From assembly GCF_000729995.1 (NCBI RefSeq), contig NZ_JNFG01000214.1, forward strand, positions 124,001-188,000: a stretch of DNA of 64,000 nt, in the 5' to 3' direction. A model generated the notes under the pieces. That model worked only from the letters and a program-made list of their open reading frames with translations. It was not told the DNA's origin and made no database searches. Origin of the DNA: Caballeronia sordidicola (GTDB taxonomy: Bacteria; Pseudomonadota; Gammaproteobacteria; Burkholderiales; Burkholderiaceae). The translations under genes were made by a program, and so were the position numbers. Shown here one piece after another: positions 26,466-36,094 of this stretch (positions are counted from its first letter, which is position 1; each line of letters opens with the position of its first letter).

Positions 26466-29400
26466 ATGAGCCATTTTGTTGATCGCCTGAAATACTTCTC
26501 CACGTCGAGGCCGACCTTCTCGGAAGGTCATGGAATGACGACCGATGAAGATCGCGGGTGGGAAGATGCCTACCGGCAGCGCTGGCAGCATGACAAGATC
26601 GTGCGCTCCACTCACGGCGTTAATTGCACCGGTTCGTGTTCCTGGAAGATCTACGTCAAAAGCGGGATCGTCACCTGGGAAACCCAGCAAACCGATTATC
26701 CGCGCACCCGCCCTGATATGCCGAATCACGAACCGCGTGGCTGTGCGCGGGGTGCGTCGTATTCGTGGTACCTCTACAGCGCGAACCGCCTTAAATATCC
26801 GCTGATACGCAGCGCACTGCTTAGGCAGTGGCGCGAAAAACGACTGACGCTAGAACCGGTGCAAGCATGGAGCGCTATCGTCGATGACCAGGAGGCCCGT
26901 GCCTCGTACACGCGTCGCCGTGGCCTGGGTGGCTTCGTTCGCTCAAACTGGGACGAAGTCAACGAGATCATCGCGGCGGCGAACATCCACACGATTAAAC
27001 GGCATGGTCCGGACCGGATAGTTGGCTTTTCGCCGATACCGGCCATGTCGATGGTGTCCTACGCCGCCGGCAGCCGCTATCTCTCATTGATCGGGGGCGT
27101 AAACCTGAGCTTCTACGATTGGTACTGCGACTTGCCGCCCGCCTCGCCGCAAACCTGGGGCGAGCAGACCGACGTTCCCGAATCGGCCGACTGGTACAAC
27201 TCGACCTTCATCATGATGTGGGGGTCCAACGTACCGCAAACGCGTACCCCCGACGCGCACTTCATGACCGAAGTTCGGTATCGCGGCACCAAAGTCGTGT
27301 CGATCTTCCCGGACTATGCCGAAGGCGCCAAGTTCGGCGACATCTGGCTGCACCCGAAGCAAGGCACCGATGCTGCGCTTGGTCTTGCCATGGGCCATGT
27401 CGTGCTCACGGAGTTCCACGTTGCCGGCAAGAGCGCGTATTTCGCGGACTACTGCCGACGCTTTACCGACATGCCGCTCCTCGTGCGCATCGTCAAACAG
27501 GGCGAGCACTTTGTGCCGGAGCGCCTGCTGAGATCGGACGAGTTCGAAGACGCATTGGGTCAAGATAGCAACGCCGCATGGAAAACAGTGGCCATCGACG
27601 AATTGAGCGGAAAGCTCGTGACACCAGTGGGATCGATCGGGTTTCGCTGGGGCCAAAAGGAAGGTGGCGATGCCGGCAAATGGAATCTGAAAGAAGAGGA
27701 CGCACAAGGCGCACCAATTCGCCCGGTGATGTCGTTTGTCGAGGATCACCATGCGGTGATCGAGGTCACCTTCCCGTATTTCGGCAATGTAGAACATACG
27801 CACTTTACGCATACAGGCCATGCCAGCGTATTGCCGCGCCGCGTCGGTGTACGTAAGGTTGCGACCCGCGACGGCGACGTGCTCGTCGCCACGGTATATG
27901 ACCTGTTCATCGCCAACTATGGTGTGGACCAGGGCCTGGGCGGCGCCAATGTGGCGGCCAGCTTCGACGACGACGTACCCTATACCCCAGCCTGGCAGGA
28001 GAAAATTACGGGCGTCAAGCGCAATGAGGTCATCGCCGTTGCGCGCGAATTCGCCGACAACGCCCACAAGACCGAGGGCAAATCGATGGTGATCCTCGGC
28101 GCTGGCTTGAACCACTGGTTCAACATGGACATGAGCTATCGTTCGATCATCAACCTGCTTGTCATGTGCGGGTGCGTCGGCAAATCGGGTGGCGGCTGGT
28201 CTCACTATGTTGGCCAGGAAAAGCTTCGTCCGCAAACGGGATGGTTGCCGCTTGCGTTCGCAACCGACTGGCACAGGCCGCCGCGCTTCATGAACGGGAC
28301 CTCATTTTTCTACGCGCATACGGATCAGTGGCGCTATGAAACCATGAAGGTTACCGAGTTGCTGTCGCCGCTGGTCGATGGCAGCCAGTTTCCCGAGAGC
28401 CCGATCGATTACAACGTCCGGGCCGAGCGCATGGGCTGGTTGCCCTCCGCACCGCAGTTCAAGACCAATCCGCTTGAGCTCGGCCGGGCGGCAGCCGGGT
28501 CGGATGCCGCCGCCTACGTCGCGAAGGGACTCAAGGACGGCTCGCTTGAAATGTCATGCGTGGACCCCGACGCACCGGAAAACTTCCCGAGGAACCTGTT
28601 TGTCTGGCGCTCGAACCTGCTCGGCTCGTCGGGCAAAGGACACGAGTATTTCCTTAAGCATTTGCTCGGTGCCGAGCACGGCGTGCAGGGAAAAGACCTG
28701 GGCGCAAGCGCCGGGATCTTGCCCAAAGAAGTAAAATGGCACGATCAAGCGCCGCAGGGCAAGCTCGACCTGGTCGTGACACTCGACTTCAGAATGTCGA
28801 CCACGTGCCTCTATTCGGACATCGTTCTGCCGACTGCGACCTGGTACGAAAAGGACGACATGAACACGTCCGACATGCATCCGTTCATCCATCCGCTGTC
28901 GGCCGCCGTCGATCCTGCGTGGCAGTCCAAGAGCGATTGGGAAATCTACAAGGGCATCGCGCAGAAATTCTCTGAATTAACCGTTGGTCATCTGGGCATA
29001 GAACACGATGTGGTGCTCTCGCCGCTTCAGCATGACAGCCCCGGGGAAATCGCACAAACCGATGGGGTCGCCGACTGGGGCCACAATGAATGCGAGCCCA
29101 TTCCAGGCAAGACCATGGCGAGCGTCGTGACCGTCGAGCGGGATTATCCCAATACCTATCGAAAATTTACGTCTGTGGGGCCGCTTCTGGATTCACTCGG
29201 CAACGGCGGCAAGGGCATCACATGGCAAACCGGCGAAGAAATCGATCAACTTCGCGCACTGAATTATGCCGTCACTGATGAAGGCGTGTCGCACGGACGT
29301 CCCCAGATTCTTTCGGCAATCAATGCTGCCGAAGTGATTCTGTCGCTGGCTCCCGAAACCAACGGCGCGGTCGCGGTCAAGGCCTGGCAAGCTCTGTCGG

Positions 29401-30302
29401 CACTCACCGGCACCGACCACACTCATCTCGCGCGCGCACGTGAAGACGAGAAAATCCGCTTTCGCGATATTCAGGCGCAGCCGCGCAAGATTATTTCGTC
29501 GCCAACATGGAGTGGGATTGAATCCGAGCATGTCTCATACAGCGCAAGCTATACGAACGTGCATGAACTGATTCCATGGCGCACCCTTTCGGGACGTCAA
29601 CAGCTCTATCAGGATCACGCGTGGATGCGTGATTTTGGCGAGTCGCTCTGCGTCTACAAACCACCGATTGATACACGCAGTACGGTGGGCATGGAAGGTA
29701 GCCGCTCGAATGGCAACCTCGAAATAGCATTGAATTTTCTGACGCCGCATCAGAAATGGGGCATTCATAGCACCTACACCGACAATCTGCTGATGCTGAC
29801 GCTCTCGCGCGGCGGCCCCATCGTCTGGATCTCCGAGATCGATGCGAGAAAAATTGGCGTGGTTGATAACGACTGGATCGAAGCCTTCAATGTGAACGGA
29901 GCGCTGACAGCCCGCGCAGTCGTGAGCCAGCGTATTCCCGTGGGCGCCGTCATGATGTATCACGCGCAGGAAAAGATCATTAACACGCCCGGGTCCGAAG
30001 TCACCGGCGTACGCGGAATTCACAATTCGGTCACGCGCATCATGCCGAAGCCGACCCATATGATCGGCGGCTACGCGCAGCTCTCCTACGGCTTCAATTA
30101 TTACGGCACGGTCGGCTCCAATCGCGACGAATTTGTGATCGTACGCAAAATGAACACAGTCGATTGGAAGGATGAGTCGACGCCGTCGTCGGTGCTGTCG
30201 TCAGCAGAGGCCGCCCGTCACCAACACACCCTCGCCCATGGCGCCCCCACGCTTGCGATGGCCAACGCGACGGTCGACGATGAGTCAGGAGATAAAAAAT
30301 GA
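26466..30302 (+). CDS. narG: Respiratory nitrate reductase alpha subunit
   Basis: Catalytic molybdenum subunit that reduces nitrate to nitrite on the cytoplasmic face of the inner membrane; 1278 residues, normal for NarG. The N-terminal FS0 cluster ligands are His and Cys in HGVNCTGSCSWKIYVKSG, with the fourth in EPRGCARG. The segment YDWYCDLPPASPQTWGEQTD contains the aspartate that ligates molybdenum. Further bis-MGD contacts such as FIMMWGSNVPQTRTPDAHF are intact. No Tat signal processing is expected; like E. coli NarG it stays cytoplasmic. First gene of a tight narGHJI operon; its stop overlaps narH by 4 nt (ATGA). Confidence 0.98.
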   Translation: MSHFVDRLKYFSTSRPTFSEGHGMTTDEDRGWEDAYRQRWQHDKIVRSTHGVNCTGSCSWKIYVKSGIVTWETQQTDYPRTRPDMPNHEPRGCARGASYSWYLYSANRLKYPLIRSALLRQWREKRLTLEPVQAWSAIVDDQEARASYTRRRGLGGFVRSNWDEVNEIIAAANIHTIKRHGPDRIVGFSPIPAMSMVSYAAGSRYLSLIGGVNLSFYDWYCDLPPASPQTWGEQTDVPESADWYNSTFIMMWGSNVPQTRTPDAHFMTEVRYRGTKVVSIFPDYAEGAKFGDIWLHPKQGTDAALGLAMGHVVLTEFHVAGKSAYFADYCRRFTDMPLLVRIVKQGEHFVPERLLRSDEFEDALGQDSNAAWKTVAIDELSGKLVTPVGSIGFRWGQKEGGDAGKWNLKEEDAQGAPIRPVMSFVEDHHAVIEVTFPYFGNVEHTHFTHTGHASVLPRRVGVRKVATRDGDVLVATVYDLFIANYGVDQGLGGANVAASFDDDVPYTPAWQEKITGVKRNEVIAVAREFADNAHKTEGKSMVILGAGLNHWFNMDMSYRSIINLLVMCGCVGKSGGGWSHYVGQEKLRPQTGWLPLAFATDWHRPPRFMNGTSFFYAHTDQWRYETMKVTELLSPLVDGSQFPESPIDYNVRAERMGWLPSAPQFKTNPLELGRAAAGSDAAAYVAKGLKDGSLEMSCVDPDAPENFPRNLFVWRSNLLGSSGKGHEYFLKHLLGAEHGVQGKDLGASAGILPKEVKWHDQAPQGKLDLVVTLDFRMSTTCLYSDIVLPTATWYEKDDMNTSDMHPFIHPLSAAVDPAWQSKSDWEIYKGIAQKFSELTVGHLGIEHDVVLSPLQHDSPGEIAQTDGVADWGHNECEPIPGKTMASVVTVERDYPNTYRKFTSVGPLLDSLGNGGKGITWQTGEEIDQLRALNYAVTDEGVSHGRPQILSAINAAEVILSLAPETNGAVAVKAWQALSALTGTDHTHLARAREDEKIRFRDIQAQPRKIISSPTWSGIESEHVSYSASYTNVHELIPWRTLSGRQQLYQDHAWMRDFGESLCVYKPPIDTRSTVGMEGSRSNGNLEIALNFLTPHQKWGIHSTYTDNLLMLTLSRGGPIVWISEIDARKIGVVDNDWIEAFNVNGALTARAVVSQRIPVGAVMMYHAQEKIINTPGSEVTGVRGIHNSVTRIMPKPTHMIGGYAQLSYGFNYYGTVGSNRDEFVIVRKMNTVDWKDESTPSSVLSSAEAARHQHTLAHGAPTLAMANATVDDESGDKK

Positions 30303-31840
30303 AAATCCGCGCTCAGATCGGCATGGTCATGAATCTGGATAAATGCATCGGCTGCCATACGTGTTCGGTCACTTGCAAAAACGTCTGGACCTCGCGCGAA
30401 GGGATGGAATACGCGTGGTTCAACAATGTCGAGACCAAGCCCGGCATTGGTTATCCGAAGGACTGGGAAAACCAGGATCGCTGGAACGGTGGGTGGAAGC
30501 GCAAGACAAACGGCAAGATCGAGCTTCGCGCCGGTAGCAAGTGGCGTGTGCTCGCGACTATTTTCGGCAACCCGAACCTGCCGGAAATCGACGACTACTA
30601 TGAGCCGTTCACCTTCGACTACGCGCATTTGCACGACGCGCCGGACGTCAAGGTTGGACCGGTTGCCCGGCCCCGATCGCTGATCACCGGCGAGCGGATG
30701 GAGAAAATCGAGTGGGGCCCGAACTGGGAGGAAATTCTCGGCGGCGAATTCGAAAAGCGTAAGCAGGACTACAACTTTGACCAGGTGCAAACGGACATCT
30801 ATGGGGAGTTCGAGAACACCTTCATGATGTATCTGCCGCGACTCTGCGAACATTGCCTTAACCCTGCCTGCGTCGCGTCCTGTCCTTCCGGCGCGATTTA
30901 CAAGCGCGAGGAAGACGGCATCGTCCTGATCGATCAGGACAAGTGCCGAGGCTGGCGCATGTGCGTGTCGGGATGTCCATACAAGAAAATCTACTACAAC
31001 TGGCAAAGCGGCAAGTCAGAGAAGTGCATCTTCTGCTATCCGCGCATTGAGGCGGGCCAGCCAACGGTATGCTCGGAAACCTGCGTCGGGCGAATCCGCT
31101 ACCTCGGCGTCCTGCTGTATGACGCCGACCGCATCCAGGAAGCTGCGTCGGTTGAAGATCCACAGGATCTGTACGAAGCACAGCTTTCCATCTTCCTCGA
31201 TCCAAACGATCCGGCCGTGCGTGAGCAGGCCACTCGCGATGGCGTGCCGGACAACTGGCTTGAAGCAGCGCGTCATTCACCGGTGTACAAAATGGCGATG
31301 GAGTGGAAGATCGCCTTCCCGCTGCACCCCGAATACCGGACCTTGCCGATGGTCTGGTATGTCCCTCCCCTGTCGCCCATCAACTCAGCGACCAACGACG
31401 GCCGCCTCGGCATGAAGGGACTGCTCCCCGATGTCGATTCGTTGCGCATCCCCCTGCGTTACCTGGCCAACTTGCTGACGGCGGGACGCGAAGCGCCCGT
31501 GCGCCTCGCACTCAAGCGAATGCTCGCCATGCGCGCATTCATGCGCGAGCGCCACGTAGAGCGTCGTGAAAGTCCGGAACTGCTCGCTGAGGTCGATCTG
31601 AGCACCGCGCAAGTTGACGAGATGTATCGCTATCTTGCGATCGCCAATTACGAGGACCGCTTTGTCATCCCGACGGCGCATCGCGAATATGCCGAGGATG
31701 CTTTCGACCTGCGCGCATCGTGTGGCTTCTCGTTCGGCAATGGATGTTCAGATGGTACGACTGAAACCAGCTTGTTTGGCGGCCGCAAGGGCATCGGCAA
31801 GGATCGAAAGACAATTCCAATTCGTGCGGCGGGTGAGTAA
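30299..31840 (+). CDS. narH: Respiratory nitrate reductase beta subunit
   Basis: Iron-sulfur electron-transfer subunit, 513 residues. Four cysteine groups are visible: CIGCHTCSVTC near the N-terminus, CEHCLNPACVASC, CRGWRMCVSGC, and CIFC with CSETC later. The Trp in CRGWRMC replaces a cysteine, as in E. coli NarH, giving one 3Fe-4S and three 4Fe-4S clusters. The start overlaps the narG stop (ATGA) and the stop overlaps the narJ start by one base (TAATG), so the subunits are translationally coupled. Confidence 0.98.
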   Translation: MKIRAQIGMVMNLDKCIGCHTCSVTCKNVWTSREGMEYAWFNNVETKPGIGYPKDWENQDRWNGGWKRKTNGKIELRAGSKWRVLATIFGNPNLPEIDDYYEPFTFDYAHLHDAPDVKVGPVARPRSLITGERMEKIEWGPNWEEILGGEFEKRKQDYNFDQVQTDIYGEFENTFMMYLPRLCEHCLNPACVASCPSGAIYKREEDGIVLIDQDKCRGWRMCVSGCPYKKIYYNWQSGKSEKCIFCYPRIEAGQPTVCSETCVGRIRYLGVLLYDADRIQEAASVEDPQDLYEAQLSIFLDPNDPAVREQATRDGVPDNWLEAARHSPVYKMAMEWKIAFPLHPEYRTLPMVWYVPPLSPINSATNDGRLGMKGLLPDVDSLRIPLRYLANLLTAGREAPVRLALKRMLAMRAFMRERHVERRESPELLAEVDLSTAQVDEMYRYLAIANYEDRFVIPTAHREYAEDAFDLRASCGFSFGNGCSDGTTETSLFGGRKGIGKDRKTIPIRAAGE

Positions 31841-32520
31841 TGGACAACAACGGACCGATTTTCAGCATGTTGAGCGCGCTGCTCGACTATCCGGATGAAT
31901 CTCTCGTTGAGGGACTGGCCGAGATTCGTACGTCAATGGCACGGCATCGAGCCTTTACACCCGCCACACGTGACGCGTTGATCGCGCTGGTGGACCAGTT
32001 GGCGTCGCGACCCCTGCTGGACCTGCAGGAAGACTATGTTGAAACGTTTGATCGAGGCCGGGCAATGTCCCTTTACCTGTTCGAACACGTCCATGGCGAG
32101 TCACGCGAGCGGGGACAAGCCATGGTCGATTTACTTGCGATGTACGAAGCAAAAGAGCTGTTTCTCGGCGGAGGCGAGTTGCCTGACTATCTGCCCGTCT
32201 TCCTGGAATTTCTCGCACACGAAACACCCGCAAAGGCGCGGTCGCTGCTGGCTGAAATCGCCGACATCAACCGGCAAATTGCGACGAAGCTCGCCGAGCG
32301 CGGTAGCGCTTACTTCGCGGTGGTGGCCGCCTTGCTGCCGCTCGCAGGCGAGGCGCCGCTGGACGTCACGGCGCCCGCGCACGTAGCGGACTCGGAGATC
32401 GATGGCGAAGCGCTCGATCGCGAGTGGCAGGACACACCCGTCAGTTTCCTGGGCGCGCAAGCCCCTGTTTCAACGCAGCCTCAGCCTATCCAGTTTCATG
32501 AAAAACGACCACCGCGATAG
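31840..32520 (+). CDS. narJ: Nitrate reductase molybdenum cofactor assembly chaperone
   Basis: Cytoplasmic chaperone that holds NarG during insertion of the molybdenum cofactor and membrane docking; 226 residues, typical for NarJ. The all-helical TorD-like fold is suggested by the N-terminal FSMLSALLDYPDESLVEGL, the conserved LQEDYVETFDRGRAMSLYLF segment followed by EHVHGESRERGQAMVDLL, and ELPDYLPVFLEFLAH. The C-terminal tail is variable as usual. It overlaps narH by one base and is followed by a hairpin before narI. Confidence 0.96.
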   Translation: MDNNGPIFSMLSALLDYPDESLVEGLAEIRTSMARHRAFTPATRDALIALVDQLASRPLLDLQEDYVETFDRGRAMSLYLFEHVHGESRERGQAMVDLLAMYEAKELFLGGGELPDYLPVFLEFLAHETPAKARSLLAEIADINRQIATKLAERGSAYFAVVAALLPLAGEAPLDVTAPAHVADSEIDGEALDREWQDTPVSFLGAQAPVSTQPQPIQFHEKRPPR

Positions 32521-32536
32521 TCCCGCAAAGCGGGAC
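32520..32536 (+). other. Hairpin between narJ and narI
   Basis: GTCCCGC-AAA-GCGGGAC forms a perfect 7-bp stem with a 3-nt loop immediately at the narJ stop. No U-tract follows, so it is more likely an mRNA processing or stabilising stem that adjusts subunit ratios than a terminator. Confidence 0.5.
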
Positions 32537-32574
32537 ACCGTGTTCAAAAGCATGATTCTCGTTGGAGATGCCTC

Positions 32575-33258
32575 ATGAGTCAGCACTTCATCAATTCGCT
32601 TTTGTTTGGCATTTATCCCTATATCTGCCTCGCGATCTGGCTGCTTGGCAGCCTGATCCGTTTCGATCGGGAACAGTACACCTGGAAGAGCGATTCCTCG
32701 CAACTGCTCAGACGGCGGCAACTACGCCTGGGGAGCAATCTGTTTCACATCGGTGTACTGATCGTCATTGGTGGCCATTTTGCTGGTTTTCTGGCGCCGC
32801 ATTGGATGGTGTCGCCGTTTCTGAACGCCTCGCAGCATCAATTCATTGCGATGGCTGCAGGCGGGAGTGCTGGCATCGTTGCAATTATCGGGTTATCCAT
32901 TCTGCTGTATCGACGGCTGTCGGACCCGCGAATTCGCATCAACAGCGCGCATGCGGATATTCTGGTCCTGGTCATATTGTGGTTGCAGCTTGCGCTCGGA
33001 CTGTCCACCGTCCCGCTTTCATTGGCTCACATGGATGGGCTCATGTTCGAAACGCTGAGCACCTATGTCAAGGGAATCGTCACGTTCCAATCCGTCGCCA
33101 ATCTCATTGCTCCGGTGCCGCTCGTCTACAAAATCCATATCGTGCTGGGCTTTACGATCTTCCTCATTTCTCCCTTCACGCGTCTTGTTCATATCTGGAG
33201 TGGCATGGCAACCGTAGCCTATTTGTTTCGGCCGCACCAGATCGTGCGTAAGCGCTAA
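32575..33258 (+). CDS. narI: Respiratory nitrate reductase gamma subunit (cytochrome b)
   Basis: Membrane dihaem cytochrome that oxidises quinol and passes electrons to NarH; 227 residues with five transmembrane helices. Haem-ligating histidines lie in FHIGVLIVIGGHFAG and in VYKIHIVLGF with FTRLVHIWSG. The conserved start FGIYPYICLAIWLLGSLIRF and the DREQYTWKS loop match the family. It ends 15 nt before the parvulin gene. Confidence 0.97.
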   Translation: MSQHFINSLLFGIYPYICLAIWLLGSLIRFDREQYTWKSDSSQLLRRRQLRLGSNLFHIGVLIVIGGHFAGFLAPHWMVSPFLNASQHQFIAMAAGGSAGIVAIIGLSILLYRRLSDPRIRINSAHADILVLVILWLQLALGLSTVPLSLAHMDGLMFETLSTYVKGIVTFQSVANLIAPVPLVYKIHIVLGFTIFLISPFTRLVHIWSGMATVAYLFRPHQIVRKR

Positions 33259-33273
33259 CGCGAGGAAAATCAC

Positions 33274-34071
33274 ATGTCTTCAAACACGATTGACACATCG
33301 GCGGTATCAGACCTGGTTGAGCTCAGTGTCAACGGCGTCCTGATCGATGCAGCCGCAATTGATACCGAATCTGCGTCCCACCTGAATGAAGCCGATCCAG
33401 ACAGGGCCGCACGTCTGGCATTGGTGGTGCGTGAGTTGCTCACACAGCGAGCCGTGACGATGGGTTTGCTTGTGGCACACGCCGAACTCGATGATCAGGT
33501 CACTGACCGCCTGCTGGAACTGGAATGTGCGACTCCCGTGCCATCCGATGGGGAATGTCAGCGCTACTACGCGGCAAATTCGCAGAAGTTTCGCAGTCCG
33601 GACCTGGTCTTTGCGCGCCACATCCTCTTTGCGCTGACAGACAAGGCCGCCATGACCCAGGTTCGCGCCCGGGCGGAAGAGGCGCATCGAGAACTCGTTC
33701 AGCACCCAGATCGGTTCGAGGCGCTCGCCAACACCCTGTCAAACTGCCCATCCGGTCAGGTCGGCGGAAATCTCGGCCAGTTGACCCGCGGCGAAAGCGT
33801 ACCCGAATTCGAGAGGGCAATTTTCGACAGCAAACAGGTCGGCCTGCTGACGGGGCTCGTCAACACGCGCTATGGCTTTCATATCGTGTTGGTGGAGCGC
33901 CGGATCGAGGGGCTCGCGCTGCCGTACGAAGCAGTACGAGAAACCATCGGACGCTATCTTCTTGAGCATGTTCGGCATAAGTCGATTCAACAATATTTGA
34001 CGCTGCTGGCCGCAAACGCCGATCTGCGTGGCATCACATTGGATGTACGCCCCGGTTTGTTGTTGCAATAG
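33274..34071 (+). CDS. Parvulin-type peptidyl-prolyl isomerase of the nar operon
   Basis: 265 residues, no signal peptide. The C-terminal parvulin domain is clear: FARHILFALTDKAAM, RFEALANTLSNCPSGQVGGN, LGQLTRGESVPEFERAIFDS, and VNTRYGFHIVLVERR. The N-terminal 110 residues form a helical region like that of NifM, the nitrogenase accessory isomerase. Position directly behind narI, 15 nt away, suggests a folding helper for the cytoplasmic NarGHI enzyme. Such a gene is known in nar operons of several betaproteobacteria; the exact client is not established. Confidence 0.9.
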   Translation: MSSNTIDTSAVSDLVELSVNGVLIDAAAIDTESASHLNEADPDRAARLALVVRELLTQRAVTMGLLVAHAELDDQVTDRLLELECATPVPSDGECQRYYAANSQKFRSPDLVFARHILFALTDKAAMTQVRARAEEAHRELVQHPDRFEALANTLSNCPSGQVGGNLGQLTRGESVPEFERAIFDSKQVGLLTGLVNTRYGFHIVLVERRIEGLALPYEAVRETIGRYLLEHVRHKSIQQYLTLLAANADLRGITLDVRPGLLLQ

Positions 34072-34192
34072 TGATTTGCAGTGGGGTTTACAGCGAATCA
34101 GCATTCGCATTTGAAACGCGCCCATCGCCCCTAACTTGATCGATGACGTCCACTTGTCGCCATCATCGCTATCGTCCTGCTCTGGAGCAGTT

Positions 34193-35428
34193 ATGAGTTC
34201 ACGAAAAAGTCCAATGTTGGTGTTAAGTGTCACGACTTTGGCATTTTTGGTCTGCTTCGTCGTCTGGATGATGTTCGGCGTGCTCGGCATCGAGCTACGA
34301 ACCGAGCTTGAACTGAACAGCACGGAGTTTGGATTGCTCACGGCCACGCCGGTTCTGACCGGCGCACTATTGCGCGTGCCGTTGGGGATTTGGACGGATC
34401 GTTTTGGCGGTCGCGTGGTGATGACGCTATTGCTGGTCCTCTGCGCCGTCCCTGTGTTCCTGATCGCATACGCGACCGCGTTCTGGCAATTCCTTGCAAT
34501 CGGCCTGTGTCTTGGCGCGGTCGGCGCATCGTTTGCGGTAGGGACGCCCTATGTCGCGCGGTTCTTCCCGCCCGAAAAACGAGGCTTTGCGATGGGATTC
34601 TTTGGCGCCGGCACAGCCGGCGCCGCGGTAAATTTATTCATCACGCCTTCGCTGCAGGCGGCCTACGGCTGGCGCGCTGTCCCGAAGATCTATGCGCTCG
34701 CGCTGCTCGTCACGGCGCTGATCTTCTGGTTGGGCTCCGCGACCGACCCGGGCGCAGGGAAATCGTCCGGGCCATGGTACAAGCAGTTCGAGGTTCTGAA
34801 GAATCCAAAGATATGGAAGTACTGCCAGTACTACTCGATCTGCTTCGGTGGGTTCACCGCGCTGTCACTGTGGGTCCCGCAATATCTGAAGGGTGAATTC
34901 GGCTTTTCGGTCGTCACCGCCGCGGCGTTAGCCGCCGGCTTTTCGCTGCCGGGATCGGTATTGCGCGCGCTCGGTGGCACCTTGTCCGACCGCTTCGGTG
35001 CGCATAAGGTGACGTGGTGGGGCTTGTGGGTCGCGTGGGTATGTCTATTCCTGTTGTCATACCCGGATACCTCTTTCGTGGTGAGCACGATCGGCGGCAC
35101 GCGCAGCTTTCATATCCATCTGGGTGTCCCGGTCTTCATCGGACTTCTTTTCATTCTTGGCGCGGTCTTCGCGTTCGGTATGGCCTCGACGTTCAAGTAC
35201 GTCGCCGACGACTTTCCGGAGCAAATGGGCGTCGTCACCGGCATCGTTGGACTGGCTGGTGGATTGGGTGGCTTCCGGCTGCCGATCCTTTTCGGTGTGA
35301 TTCTTGATTGGCTCGGCGTACGCTCGAGTTGCTTCATGTTTCTGTACGGCATCGTCTGGGTGTCGCTGATTCTGCTGTATCAATCCAGCGTCCGACAGGT
35401 CCGCATCGACGGAACAGTTCCGCAGTGA
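34193..35428 (+). CDS. narK: Nitrate/nitrite transporter NarK
   Basis: Major facilitator, about 411 residues from the ATG at 34193 (MSSRKSPMLVLSVTTLAFLV); an earlier start would add a non-hydrophobic leader. Twelve hydrophobic segments are visible. Features of the nitrate/nitrite porter family are LLTATPVLTGALLRVPLGIW, DRFGGRVV, the Gly-rich GFFGAGTAGAAVNLFITP (first nitrate signature) and VGLAGGLGGFRLPILFG (second). The family's substrate arginine is seen in LLRVPLG. It lies downstream of the reductase operon, supplying nitrate or exporting nitrite. Confidence 0.94.
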   Translation: MSSRKSPMLVLSVTTLAFLVCFVVWMMFGVLGIELRTELELNSTEFGLLTATPVLTGALLRVPLGIWTDRFGGRVVMTLLLVLCAVPVFLIAYATAFWQFLAIGLCLGAVGASFAVGTPYVARFFPPEKRGFAMGFFGAGTAGAAVNLFITPSLQAAYGWRAVPKIYALALLVTALIFWLGSATDPGAGKSSGPWYKQFEVLKNPKIWKYCQYYSICFGGFTALSLWVPQYLKGEFGFSVVTAAALAAGFSLPGSVLRALGGTLSDRFGAHKVTWWGLWVAWVCLFLLSYPDTSFVVSTIGGTRSFHIHLGVPVFIGLLFILGAVFAFGMASTFKYVADDFPEQMGVVTGIVGLAGGLGGFRLPILFGVILDWLGVRSSCFMFLYGIVWVSLILLYQSSVRQVRIDGTVPQ

Positions 35429-35480
35429 CGGCAAAAGACCCAACGTACTGCGCCCTACCGACACGACACCACATGGATCA

Positions 35481-35897
35481 TTGATGATGAGTATTTCAAG
35501 TTTTGATGAGCTGATTCGCGTCGCGCGGCAACAACCTGAACCTCAGCGTTTGCTATTCGTATTTACCACAGCTGAGTTACCTGGGGACTCCACGCCCGAA
35601 CAGCGGGCCCGCTTCGAAGCTGGTGAGGGGGGCGCGTTGACGCCACTGATGTGCGTGGACAAAACGCTCGAAGAACTCGGCACGTTTAGCGATCTGGTCG
35701 AAGAATCGCGACAGGTTCTCCAGGAATGGGCAATCGTCTTCGTCGCCGCTCTCTCGGGTAAAAACGGGCGTGTGCCGCTGGCTGAGGACGCCGAAGCGCC
35801 GTTGAACAGGATGGTGGAATCTATCAAAGCGGGAACTGTCGGCATGTTTATTCCATTCGATACACATGGTCAGGCAGTGCTACTTGCTCCACCCTGA
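35481..35897 (+). CDS. Conserved hypothetical protein of the nar locus
   Basis: 138 residues; alternative ATGs at codons 2 and 3. No domain I can name. It starts MMMSISSFDELIRVARQQPEPQRLL, then FVFTTAELPGDSTPEQRARF, a Gly/Glu-rich turn, ALTPLMCVDKTLEELGTF, and EWAIVFVAALSGKNG. It looks like a compact alpha/beta soluble protein with one cysteine. Homologues in Burkholderia have sometimes been labelled ribonucleotide reductase subunit, a label not supported by any motif here. Placed between narK and the P450, 52 nt after narK, and probably co-regulated. Confidence 0.75.
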   Translation: MMMSISSFDELIRVARQQPEPQRLLFVFTTAELPGDSTPEQRARFEAGEGGALTPLMCVDKTLEELGTFSDLVEESRQVLQEWAIVFVAALSGKNGRVPLAEDAEAPLNRMVESIKAGTVGMFIPFDTHGQAVLLAPP

Positions 35898-36094
35898 ACA
35901 GATCTCTCATTGACTGCAATGGGCTCGACGATGACACGTTCCCCATGAAGAGGATCAGAGCGCAACGAAACGATTGCTTGAGCTACGCGGTGACGGAATC
36001 GCGCGACACCCCGCAAGCTGACAGGCATCAAGCCGTGCCCGAGAAGTCACGAAACAACCGGCATTCGATGCCAGGAGCAAGGTAAGGAATAAGC

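Noticed and set aside
27084-28274. 396-codon open frame on the minus strand inside narG
   Set aside because: Antisense to the conserved catalytic subunit, with no recognisable motif; a codon-bias artefact.
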